A DNA stretch of 17,849 nt from Chrysochromulina tobinii (taxonomy: Eukaryota; Haptophyta; Prymnesiales; Chrysochromulinaceae), in contig JWZX01001544.1 of NCBI GenBank assembly GCA_001275005.1, positions 1 through 17,849 of the forward strand, given 5' to 3'. The number at the start of each line of letters is the position of its first letter. Within the stretch, counting starts at the first letter, position 1. Both the position numbers and the translations under genes were made by a program. Below, piece by piece: positions 8,701-15,710 of this stretch. The notes below the pieces were generated by a model. The model searched no databases, was not told where the DNA came from, and saw only the letters and a program-made list of their open reading frames with translations.

Positions 8701-11700
8701 TCCATCTGCTGCCAGATGGAGAGGAACGACGCATGCTCGCGCTGCCGATTTGGATCCTTGGAGGTGGTTGAATCAGGCATGAGCGCGCCGACGGCGTCGA
8801 AGCGCGCCGGAGCGTAGGAGTCCACGTGGCGGTGGATGGCCGCATGTATGTCCGACCGCCCGAGGAGAACCTGCCATCACAGCATGCATGCATCGGTGGC
8901 AATCAGCATGCATGCATCGGTGGCAATCAGCACGCATGCATCGGTGGCAATCGGCATGCATGCACCTCGATGAGAGCCGCCGTCTTGCCCGCCGTCGTGA
9001 GCACATTGACCGTCCCAAACTTGGCCATGGCGCAGCGCACGACAGCTTCGAGTAACGCCGCGGGCGGCAGCTTGGCAGTACATGCCTGCGTCTCGAGCGG
9101 TATGTTAGACTCCCCGTCGGCTGATGAAACCAGTGCGTCGGTGAGCAGCGTGTCGAGGAAGGCCTGCCGAGCGAGATCGGAGCGAGATCGGATCGAGATC
9201 GGAGCGAGATCACCAAGCAGGCGGCCATCAGTGAACGAGCGAGAGGGCCAAGCAAGGACCCATCAGCGGTATTCACAGCCAAGCAGAGGACCCATCAGCG
9301 GACCCATCAGCGGACCCATCAGCGGACCCATTAGCGGCACTCACAGACCGTCCGTCAGTCATCAGCGGCACTCGCAGACCGTCCGTCAGTGACTCAGAGG
9401 CCATCAGAGGCCATCCAGAGGCCATCACCTGCTTGGCATCCACCACAGAGAAGGAGGATGTGAAGCCCTTGGTCACATAGTTGCCAAACTCTCCGGGCTG
9501 CACCGGCGTGGCGGTGGTTTCCCACACGCGCAGCTTGAGCTCGACGTTGCTGCCCACGAGCATGCAATCCTCCATCGCTTTGACGAACGGCACGATCTCA
9601 ATGCCATCTGCCTCGCCGCCCGCGACGGCGCCCGGCGCCATCCCGGGCGCCTCCTCGTCTTCCATGTAGCTCTCGGTCGGCTTCGACGCGAAGAAACGGA
9701 AGAGCTCCTCTGAGTTCTCTCCAAGCACGCGCTGCAGCTCCTCGTCCTCTTGGAAGGTCTTATGGGCTTCGAGCAGGTTCCGTGACTTGGCGAGCGGGAG
9801 CACGTTCGCGTTCAAAAAGTGATGCAAGGCATGCTCGACGGTTACGAGGCGCGGCGCGGATTTTTTCATCAGGTCGAGCCGGTCTGTATTGGAGCGCTGG
9901 AAGGCGCACATGACCATAGTCTGCAGGAACTCGGGCAGCGACAGCCCTTCCTCGTGCATCTGGAGCGGTCATCAGGGCGGTCATCAGTCATCAGGGCGGT
10001 CATCAGGGAGGTCATCAGGGTGGTCATCAGGGAGGTCATCAGGGCGGCGCTACGGCACCTTGGGCGCATCCATAAACACCTCCGCTGCCCGGAACCCCGA
10101 GAACGACTTGGTGATTGCGTTGCAATCTAGGATGAAATCATTCCAGCCGTTGAGCTCGACGAAGCCCAACGAAAGAGGGAAGTGACCCAGGGACGAGCGT
10201 GCATAGTAGCCGAAGATGCCGACCAGAGGGGCGACACACTGCGCCAAGAGCTCGAAGACGGATTGCTCCCATAGCGGATACCCCTGCGAGCCGTCATCAG
10301 GGAGGTCATCAGGGAGGTCATCAGGGAGGTCATCATCAGGGAGGTCATCATGGAGGTCATCCCAGAGCGGATACCCCTGCGAGCCGTCATCACAAGCCAT
10401 GAGGGGCCATCAGCCGTCATCACAGGCCATCGAGGGGGCCATCAGCCGTCATCACAGGCCATCGAGTGGCCATCAGCTGTCATCACAGGCCATCGAGGGA
10501 CCATCAGCCGTCATCACAGGCCATCGAGTGGCCATCGAGTGGCCATCGAGTGGCCATCGAGTGGCCATCAGCCGTCATTAGCGGCACTCGGCGGCACTCA
10601 ACAGTGAACTCAGCGACAATGAGCGACCACGGAGGGCCATCCAGCACGTACCGGTAACGACGAGAGCTCGATCTGCTTCCACGCCGCAATCAAGATGGAG
10701 AGCTCCGCTTTAGGAAGGTCCTCCGGCGGTGGCCATTCCGAAGGTTCGAACCTGTCCGACTGGGCAGGCGTCATCGCCTCAATGACGACCGACTCGACCG
10801 TGCGCCGCTCGAAGACGTTTTGGAGGATGCCGGCGGTTCGGTCGGCGAGCGACAGGTGATCAAGCGCGCCGTACTTGATCTCGCCGCATCTCGCGAGCCA
10901 CTCCTGGAAGTGACGAAGCGCCGAGAGCTGGCGCGAGAGCGAGCTGCCGCCCGAGATTCCCGTCGGATCGAACTCGGGGCCGAGGCACGCGATGGCGGGC
11001 AGCGCCTCGACGAACGCCTCGGTCGCCTGTTCGATGGGTGCGGTCGCAAGCACCGTCATCAGAGGATCATCAGAAGGTCATCAGAGGGTCATCAGAGGCT
11101 CATCTGTTCCACAGAGAGCTCTTCATGAAGGGCGTAATCAGAGGTCATCAAGGGCATTAGCGTACCTGTTCCACAGAGAGCGCCGCCAGCACTGGCTTGG
11201 TGCGTTTCGGATCAGTCACCCCCGCCTGTGGGCGCACCGAACATTGGCCTAGGACACCGCATTGCTCGAGCCAGCCTAGAGCAGTCGAGCAGTCGAGCAT
11301 GGAGGACGAGACACTCTTCTTCGGGTCGGAGTCGTCGTCCGGCTCGGGCAGCGAGGGCAACTCGACCGTCAGCTGCACGAAGGTCTCTTGCAGGATGTCT
11401 TTGTAATCCTGCGTGAGGGTCTGCACGCCGGCATCCTGGGCCAGCCGTGCTCGGAAGCGCTGACTCGAGTCGCGCTGTGCGAGCGGCAGCACGTGGTTGT
11501 GCAGCGCGGCAAGGAAGCACTCCGGCAGCGTCCGCACTCGGAACTCACGGCGCGCCACCTGCCCAATTTGGAGAGTGCATGCATGCAATCAGAGGCCATC
11601 CGTCAGCGTCCGCACTCGGAACTCACGGCGCGCCACCTGCCCAATTTGGAGAGTGCATGCATGCAATCAGAGCTCATCACGGCGCGCCATACCTCAATCT

Positions 11701-13001
11701 GCTCGGTGTTACCCTCCTCGAGGAACGTGTTGGCGCGCCAAAATGAGAGCTTGACGAGCGCCGCGAGGAACTGTCCGAAGCTCGCGAAGGCGGACGGGCC
11801 AGCTGCGATCGTGAGCTGGCGCATCGTACGTTCATTGCCCTGCGCGAGCGCGTGCACGTGGTGGTGGTGGTGATGACGGTTGGGAGAGAGAGAGTGGTCA
11901 TCAGGGGTCACCAGGGTCAATCCGTGCTCGTCCTCAGTGGTCCTCAGCGGTCCTCACCAGCTTCTTGGAGAAGAGCTTGCAATCTCGTACGAATGCGAGC
12001 CACTCGTGCTTGCCGATGACCAGAGTCATCCCCGAGGTGTGCTGCTTCGATCCGGCGCCGCTCGCGACGGCGCCGATCGCGTTCGCGCCGGCGCTGGCCG
12101 TGCCCATGCCCGCGCCGAGCAGCCGTTTAAGCGTCTGCTTCGCATAGTACGAGAAGATCCGTAGCAGTACGCCGAGGTTGTTGGAGAGGGCAGAGAAGAC
12201 TTGCCGTTCCCAAAATGGGAATCCAGGCAGGCCGGCGAGCTTGAGCTGCGGCCATAGCTTGAGCCACTGCTCCCAGCTGACGCCAAAGCCCGAAAAGGAG
12301 GCGCGGATCTCCTCGAGGTACGGCAGCAGGTACGAGCGGCTGCTCAGCACCTGGCTGATGGTGGTCGTACCCTCTCGGCGTGCGAACGGCAGGATGCACT
12401 CATACAGCAGAGTGTACAGGCTCTTGGTGATGCCCGCCGCGTCGGCCAGCCGACCGGCCAGGCGAACGAGCGCGCCGTAGAACTGCACTTCGTCGAGCAC
12501 CGGCGCGCTCTCCTTGACGCCGCTCGCGGACGCCGCGAAGGCCTCATCCACCTCGCTCAGGCCGTCGATGCCGCAATCGGCGCACAGCTGCTTCCAGGTG
12601 GCGAGCGGCATGGCCTTGGCATTCGGCTGTGAGTCCTCGATGGCGAGCTCTCCGTCCGCTGGCGCGACCAGTAGGTCCCTTTCGGATGAGTAGCACAGGA
12701 AGACGGCGCGCAGCTCCATCTGCGCCGTCCGAAGCTCGCGCACCACAGCCTCCCTGGCGTCGTTGGGCAGGACGGTCTCGTCGAGCGAAGCGAGCAGCTC
12801 ATCCTCGAAGTCGATCGGCTCGGGCTCGATGGCTCCGAGCTCACCGCCGTCAGGGCCGCCTGCATGGCTAACCAAGGCCGCCGTCTGGACTTCCTCCTCT
12901 TCCTTGCGAGGCATTGACCGTCCAGCGCGTTCGAGAGGCCAAAAGGCTGGAGTCTGATCAAGACAACGCGCCCGGAAGGGTGCTGTTCTGCTGTTCAACA
13001 A
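2754..13001 (-). CDS. Large multi-module protein, p25-alpha/EF-hand-like repeats plus Sfi1-like repeats (15 exons)
   Basis: Assembled exons in transcript order: 13001-11958, 11839-11693, 11558-11166, 11026-10652, 10283-10059, 9959-9429, 9163-8966, 8870-8484, 8299-7376, 7228-7094, 7021-5519, 5325-4735, 4588-4256, 4046-3831, 3734-2754 (TAG). All joins are GT-AG and phase 0, giving about 2,660 residues from the ATG at 13001; an in-frame ATG at 12914 is an alternative start. The product repeats several helical signatures. LPGFPxWexxVF..LLxIFxYYA appears about five times (exons 1, 5, 8, 10, 12). EWxxFhxDCxhhTK appears six to seven times. LPEFLxAhVRhAFxRxN appears about six times, often followed by ALxxxLHNxVLPxA. 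LARCxxhKYGxLxxLS appears four times (exons 4, 7, 9, 14). The WxxFhxDC...F.xALhxLA pattern resembles the p25-alpha/TPPP fold. Exon 11 carries Sfi1-like tryptophan repeats. The C-terminus is Ala/Pro/Lys-rich and ends in SPGR repeats. Continuity of the modules across every junction supports one gene. The role as a cytoskeletal or flagellar scaffold is inference. Confidence 0.75.
2794..2836 (-). repeat. 12-bp tandem repeat encoding SPGR units
   Basis: Tandem GCGAGCGCCCTG units code for SPGRSPGRSPGRSPGR near the C-terminus of the large protein. Basic Ser-Pro repeats of this kind are typical of disordered, phosphorylatable tails. Confidence 0.8.
3735..3830 (-). other. Intron 14 (96 nt)
   Basis: Strong donor GAA|GTAAGT, acceptor CCAAATTTGGCAG|GTGTGG, phase 0, joining SIEQAANE to VWLETRDS. 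GGCCTCTACTGGCC-type repeats and a GCATGCATGC word lie upstream of the acceptor. Confidence 0.8.
4047..4255 (-). other. Intron 13 (209 nt), 11-bp array and duplicated acceptor region
   Basis: Donor GAGCAG|GTGTGG, acceptor GTGTGAGCAG|GCC, phase 0, joining MTLEQ to AMEAFVDSL, as in exon 4 (IEQATEAFVEAL). A 36-bp block next to the acceptor (4049-4084) is repeated at 4118-4153 with one mismatch. About eight units of TCAGAGGGCAC follow at about 4152-4240. Confidence 0.8.
4589..4734 (-). other. Intron 12 (146 nt), GGTCATCATCAGT array
   Basis: Acceptor CCTCATCAG|GTCCTCGC opens a frame that continues the module pattern (VLARREDS, compare ILPFARRE in exon 1). The donor is uncertain: TCG|GTCAGC at 4735 or TTC|GTGTGC at 4747; both are phase 0. 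Confidence 0.65.
5326..5518 (-). other. Intron 11 (193 nt), CATCAGAGTC array
   Basis: Donor TGG|GTGCGC, acceptor CCAAATTTGGCAG|GTGCGT, phase 0. The first 15 bases of the intron (GTGCGCCTCACGCTC) nearly copy the first 15 bases of exon 12 (GTGCGTCTCACGATC). The interior is a 10-bp TCAGAGYCCA array (plus strand). Confidence 0.8.
5540..6010 (-). other. Sfi1-like centrin-binding repeat region in exon 11
   Basis: About residues 1790-1950 of the assembled protein contain spaced motifs: LYLRMFTAWREYT, LFHSWKLWLHEW, AFSHWRYWSHA and AFGRWEKLHAL. Each has an aromatic or Leu, two residues, then Trp followed by a basic or acidic residue, within helix-forming sequence. This is the pattern of Sfi1 repeats, which bind centrin at spindle poles and basal bodies. 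There are only four clear copies, so this is a tentative domain call. The segment just upstream (about 6040-6700) is Gly/Ala/Pro-rich low complexity. Confidence 0.45.
7022..7093 (-). other. Intron 10 (72 nt), flanked by a 24-bp direct repeat of exon sequence
   Basis: Donor TGCCAG|GTACGC, acceptor TGCCAG|TAC, phase 0, joining LSDLFCQ to YNKNGSPD. The last 24 bases of exon 10 (7094-7117) and the last 24 bases of the intron (7022-7045) differ at one position only. Confidence 0.85.
7229..7375 (-). other. Intron 9 (147 nt), two repeat families
   Basis: Donor GAATGAG|GTACGT, acceptor CTAATTGCAG|GCG, phase 0. A 10-bp GCAATCGGAC array lies near the acceptor and a 12-bp CATCAGGGAGGY array near the donor (plus strand). 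Confidence 0.8.
8300..8483 (-). other. Intron 8 (184 nt), GCTGACTGGCC repeats
   Basis: Donor GTGCAG|GTGCAT, acceptor GCTCGCAG|GAC, phase 0, joining SDVRVQ to DIFEFTVS. It holds alternating CAACGGCCAGT and CAGCGGTCAGC-type units (plus strand) and two GCGCCATCAGAGAGTGC-like blocks near the acceptor. Confidence 0.7.
8871..8965 (-). other. Intron 7 (95 nt), GCATGCATGC minisatellite
   Basis: Donor ATCGAG|GTGCAT, acceptor GATGGCAG|GTTCTC, phase 0, joining TAALIE to VLLGRSD. Three to four units of about 24-27 bp combine GCATGCATGC with GATTGCCACC. The preceding exon 7 (8966-9163) is short and lacks a start codon, but it aligns with exons 4, 9 and 14 (LLEAVVRCAMAKFG). Confidence 0.75.
9164..9428 (-). 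other. Intron 6 (265 nt), mixed tandem repeats
   Basis: Donor AAGCAG|GTGATG, acceptor CTCGGCAG|GCC, phase 0. It contains a GGACCCATCAGC array at about 9289-9333, a partly duplicated block with CAGACCGTCCGTCAGT, and GAGATCGGAGC units near the acceptor. Confidence 0.7.
9960..10058 (-). other. Intron 5 (99 nt), CTGATGACC repeat array
   Basis: Donor AAG|GTGCCG, acceptor GACCGCTCCAG|ATG, phase 0. Almost all of it is a 12-bp-type array of GGTCATCAGGGN (plus strand). Confidence 0.75.
10284..10651 (-). other. Intron 4 (368 nt), with two in-frame candidate acceptors
   Basis: Donor CCG|GTACGT. The proximal acceptor CTCGCAG|GGGTATCCGC at 10284 joins SSLP to GYPLWEQ, as in other modules. A second copy of the acceptor plus exon start sits 93 bp upstream (exon would begin at 10376) and stays open in frame, which would add a DDLP-repeat peptide. 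The rest is GATGGCCACTC and TGTGATGACGGC repeats. Confidence 0.75.
11027..11165 (-). other. Intron 3 (139 nt), with a copy of the upstream exon end
   Basis: Donor GAACAG|GTACGC, acceptor ATCGAACAG|GCG, phase 0, joining ALSVEQ to ATEAFVEAL. A 16-bp word from the end of exon 3 (GCTCTCTGTGGAACAG, minus strand) recurs inside the intron at 11104-11119. The remainder is CTGATGACC-type repeats. Confidence 0.8.
11559..11692 (-). other. Intron 2 (134 nt), with a duplicated acceptor region
   Basis: Donor GAG|GTATGG, acceptor CCAAATTGGGCAG|GTGGCG, phase 0. A 69-bp block covering the intron 3' end and the start of the next exon is present twice: 11526-11594 and 11604-11672 (78-bp offset). The intron's first bases, GGCGCGCCGTGA, also copy the start of exon 3. 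Using the upstream copy of the acceptor leads to an early stop, so the downstream copy is the real site. Confidence 0.8.
11840..11957 (-). other. Intron 1 of the large gene (118 nt)
   Basis: Donor CTG|GTGAGG, acceptor CGCTCGCGCAG|GGC. Joins CKLFSKKL to GNERTMRQL, phase 0. It contains a (CAC)n run and CTGAGGACC repeats. Confidence 0.75.
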
Positions 13002-13235
13002 ACGCGCAAAGATACAACTTCCAAACGTATACCAGCAATGACCGGCCGAGACGGCCGGTCAATCGAGAACCGCCTCACGGAGTCATGTGAGGCACGGTGG
13101 GCTAAGCCCCCGCGGCTATCTAGGGCCCTAGATACGAGGGTAGGTCAATCCCGAGTGGACCCGAGGGCCTTACAACACCCCCCTAATATGACTAGGACGC
13201 AAGGACGGTGATGTGAGCGTCGTCGACATAACGCT
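13002..13235. other. Short intergenic region with two inverted repeats
   Basis: This lies between the stop of the channel gene and the start of the large gene, both on the minus strand, so it should hold the large gene's promoter. A hairpin at 13040-13060 has perfect 8-bp arms, GACCGGCC and GGCCGGTC. An 18-bp perfect palindrome, TATCTAGGGCCCTAGATA, lies at 13117-13134. No TATA box was recognised. Confidence 0.6.
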
Positions 13236-14954
13236 CTACTCTTTGCGCATCTCGACTTCATCCTCCATCTTTCCGAAGCTCCTGCTGCCCCCGCCGCCGA
13301 AGAAGAGCGGCATGATTTTGGAGAAGAAGCTAGGCTTTGGTTTGGCGGCAGCCTGAGCGAACGTCTCCATCTGCGAACGCGCTGTGGTGAGCTCTCCTGT
13401 GAGCTCACTGATCTTGTCCGCTTTCGCCTGATCAGTAAGGTAGGACGCATGGCCGGAGGCAAACGACCCCGCCTTCAGCTTGGCGACGTCGTCGCTGCAC
13501 TTGTCGACCACGAGCCGAAGCGCTTTGACTTCCTCGCTGACCTCCGCCGTCCTGAGTTCCTTAAGCGATGCGAGCTGCTCCACGATGAAAGCGAGCATCT
13601 CACTGTCCGTTGACGTCGAGGTGGGCAACCCAGCGCTGGGGCGGCGACTCTTGGGACTCTGGTGGCGACCAACGAGTTCCGCGCCCGAAGGTGAGCGGCG
13701 ACCGTCGAGTTCAGCGCCCGAAGCGGAGCGGGGAGCCCTCATCTCGTGCACCCCCTCCAACACATCCTCGGCGTCATTGCCGCCGTCGTCCTCTTTCGAT
13801 TCGGCGAACTTGTCGAGAAGCACAACGACGACGAGGTTGATAAGCACGATCGACGTGAGGAGGACGAAGGAGGCGAAGTAGATGCTCGTCGAGATCGAGT
13901 TCGAGTACAGCCCGAACACGAGCGGCCGAGCGACCGCCTCCGCCCATGAGTCGCCCGTCATCACCTGGAAGAGCGTAAACATGGCGCGCGTAAAGCTGCC
14001 AAAGTACTCAAACCCATACGCGTAGCCACGCGGCGTCACCGAGGTCACGTTAAAACTGAAGACGACCTCATTCAGGTTGGCGCCCGCATACATCACCGGG
14101 TGGGTGCCGCCCTTGCCAAAGTCACGGAAGAGCTCCACTGCCAGTATAGCGTAGACGCAAAAGACGACGAACAGGATCACAAATGCGTTCATGACGCCGG
14201 GGATCGCGCCAATGAGCGCGGTGATGATCTTATTGAGCGACTCGACCCTCTTAAAGAGACGGAATATGCGGAACGCACGTAGCAGCTTGAGCTTATTTAA
14301 GGGCGGCGGGGGATCACCCGACATCAGCGCGATACCCACCACTACGATGATGAAATCGAACACATTCCAGCCATCCCTCCAAAAGGCGCGCACAGGGCCA
14401 CCGTAACCGTACATGTTGAAGAGCAGCTCGATCAAGAAGGCGATGATGAAGAACAAGTCGGATCCGTTCCAAAAGTTTGCATATCGTTGGCTCCTGACGT
14501 CCGCATCGATCTCCTTCTCGACGATGTTGATACCAAAATTGGCAACAATGAGTGCCGCCACAATGCCCTTCGTCCATGAGTTGGTATAGAAGGCTCGCAT
14601 CTTCCCTTGATGCGGTAGCGGCTTGTTGGCACCGAACATGGAATGCTTGCAGATCTCCTCAATCGGTTGCTCTGCGATAATGGGCGCCTCTAATGTGCGA
14701 GCGACCGCCACGATGACCGCGAACTGTTCGAGGTTCAGTTTACAAGCCTCGGGGCCCGCTACCTCGGCGATCATCTGCTTGGCTTGCGCCCGCGTCGTAG
14801 CGACTTTCAGATCCTGGAGCACTGTCCGTAGCTCCCTGCTGCTAATGTCGCCGCTTTTGTCTAGGTCGTACTTGGCAAAGACAACCTTGATGTCATCGGA
14901 TACCTCTACGTGCCTGTTGCGGCTAACAGCGGACGCTATAGCGCTTTGGGCCAT
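13236..14954 (-). CDS. Single-domain voltage-gated cation channel with N-terminal EF-hand
   Basis: Intronless frame ending TAG at 13236-13238. I prefer the ATG at 14954 (MAQSAIASAV); the frame also allows an ATG at 15098, adding 48 residues without recognisable features. Numbered from 15098, residues 78-89 (DLDKSGDISSRE) form a canonical EF-hand loop, and a second, degenerate EF-hand follows. Six membrane segments are visible: S1 about 178-195, S2 214-232, S3 246-262, S4 268-290, S5 301-324, S6 405-430. S4 carries K271, R274, R277, R280 and K283 at every third position, the voltage-sensor pattern. The pore loop reads FQVMTGDSWAEA (filter TGDSW, one acidic residue per subunit), and S6 ends in NLVVVVLLDKF. 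The C-terminus has short SGAEL repeats and a probable coiled coil at about 500-585. Four subunits would form a Na+- or Ca2+-permeable channel, similar to single-domain channels of bacteria and algae (NaChBac-like, EukCat). The exact subfamily and ion selectivity cannot be told. Confidence 0.9.
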   Translation of the reverse strand: MAQSAIASAVSRNRHVEVSDDIKVVFAKYDLDKSGDISSRELRTVLQDLKVATTRAQAKQMIAEVAGPEACKLNLEQFAVIVAVARTLEAPIIAEQPIEEICKHSMFGANKPLPHQGKMRAFYTNSWTKGIVAALIVANFGINIVEKEIDADVRSQRYANFWNGSDLFFIIAFLIELLFNMYGYGGPVRAFWRDGWNVFDFIIVVVGIALMSGDPPPPLNKLKLLRAFRIFRLFKRVESLNKIITALIGAIPGVMNAFVILFVVFCVYAILAVELFRDFGKGGTHPVMYAGANLNEVVFSFNVTSVTPRGYAYGFEYFGSFTRAMFTLFQVMTGDSWAEAVARPLVFGLYSNSISTSIYFASFVLLTSIVLINLVVVVLLDKFAESKEDDGGNDAEDVLEGVHEMRAPRSASGAELDGRRSPSGAELVGRHQSPKSRRPSAGLPTSTSTDSEMLAFIVEQLASLKELRTAEVSEEVKALRLVVDKCSDDVAKLKAGSFASGHASYLTDQAKADKISELTGELTTARSQMETFAQAAAKPKPSFFSKIMPLFFGGGGSRSFGKMEDEVEMRKE

Positions 14955-15337
14955 CCGGTCACGCCGAGCGGAGTGGCGGTAGAAGCGCCCGAGTCCGGGA
15001 CCTCCGTAATTTATGACGGTAAGCACGAGGGTGCGGCACGGTTCACACCCTTCACGAGAACACAATACAGACCCGCATCGCGGGCGCGATGTAACCACAT
15101 CACCATGTCATTCCTCATGCTTCTTTTTTTCGGCGGCACGTCTGCCTCGTGATCTGCCTCGCCGCTCTCGTCGTGCACATTTCGGCGACGGTACGTAGCG
15201 TTTTTCCCGTGTTTGCAACGCGCTTACATGTAGCTTATTTTCCGCGTTTAGTTTTGGCGCAAAAACGAAAACTCACTGCGCGCGGGCGTTTTTTATGGGG
15301 TGCCGGGCGAACCAATGAGCGACATTCACGCAAACAA
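14955..15337. other. Upstream region of the channel gene
   Basis: No separate gene seen. The frame of the channel remains open to 15098, so part may be coding if the upstream ATG is used. The rest is moderately AT-rich with T and A runs and no recognisable promoter element. Confidence 0.5.
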
Positions 15338-15575
15338 CATTCAACATTCAAAAAAAATGAATGTTGAATGGTGAATGCTGCATTCAACATTCAACATTCA
15401 ACATTCAACATCCGATTTCCCCCCCCCCGAATGTTGAATGTTGAATGACGTCATTCAACATTCAACATTCAACATTCAACATTCAACATTCAACATTCAA
15501 CATTCAACATTCAACATTCACCATTCAACATTCACCATTCAACATTCACCATTCAACATTCACCATTCATTCGAA
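15338..15575. repeat. ATTCAAC heptamer array with inverted copies
   Basis: Tandem 7-bp ATTCAAC units on the plus strand are interleaved with the reverse-complement GTTGAAT. A perfect 13-bp stem with a 7-nt A loop lies at 15338-15370 (arms CATTCAACATTCA and TGAATGTTGAATG). A perfect 42-bp palindrome lies at 15429-15470, centred on GAC|GTC. After 15451 about 17 units run in one direction. Near the right end ATTCAAC and ATTCACC alternate, giving a 14-bp higher-order unit. Confidence 0.9.
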
Positions 15576-15622
15576 AAATTCTGGAATGGTCTAGGTGAAT
15601 GCTGCTTCCAACTATATATCCA

Positions 15623-15675
15623 ACTTGACTTGACTTGACTTGCGTCCAACAACAACCCAAGTTTGACTTGACTTG
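15623..15675. repeat. ACTTG pentamer repeats
   Basis: Four tandem ACTTG units at 15623-15642, then a spacer, then two more at 15666-15675. They lie just upstream of the transposase start. Confidence 0.75.
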
Positions 15676-15710
15676 ATCTGTTTTCTCGGAGATTCTCCAA
15701 AGTTGGATTT

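Noticed and set aside
8874-8962. GCATGCATGC words as a regulatory RY element
   Set aside because: Their placement in tandem units inside introns is better explained by repeat growth. One further copy, at about 5075-5085, is simply coding sequence.
10739-10756. GGTTCGAACC, like a tRNA B box
   Set aside because: No cloverleaf can be drawn around it, and it lies inside exon 4 with clear coding continuity (SDRFEPSEW).
11637-11672. Upstream copy of the intron 2 acceptor as the main splice site
   Set aside because: Reading from it meets a stop after about 15 codons, while the downstream copy continues the module (TLPECFLAALHNHVLPLA).
11840-11920. His-rich segment (HHHHHH) as part of the protein
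   Set aside because: It lies in intron 1: a (CAC)n run between a good donor at 11957 and the acceptor GCGCAG at 11840.
15451-15575. ATTCAAC array as a telomere or interstitial telomere
   Set aside because: The unit does not match TTAGGG or TTTAGGG types and it is embedded between genes.
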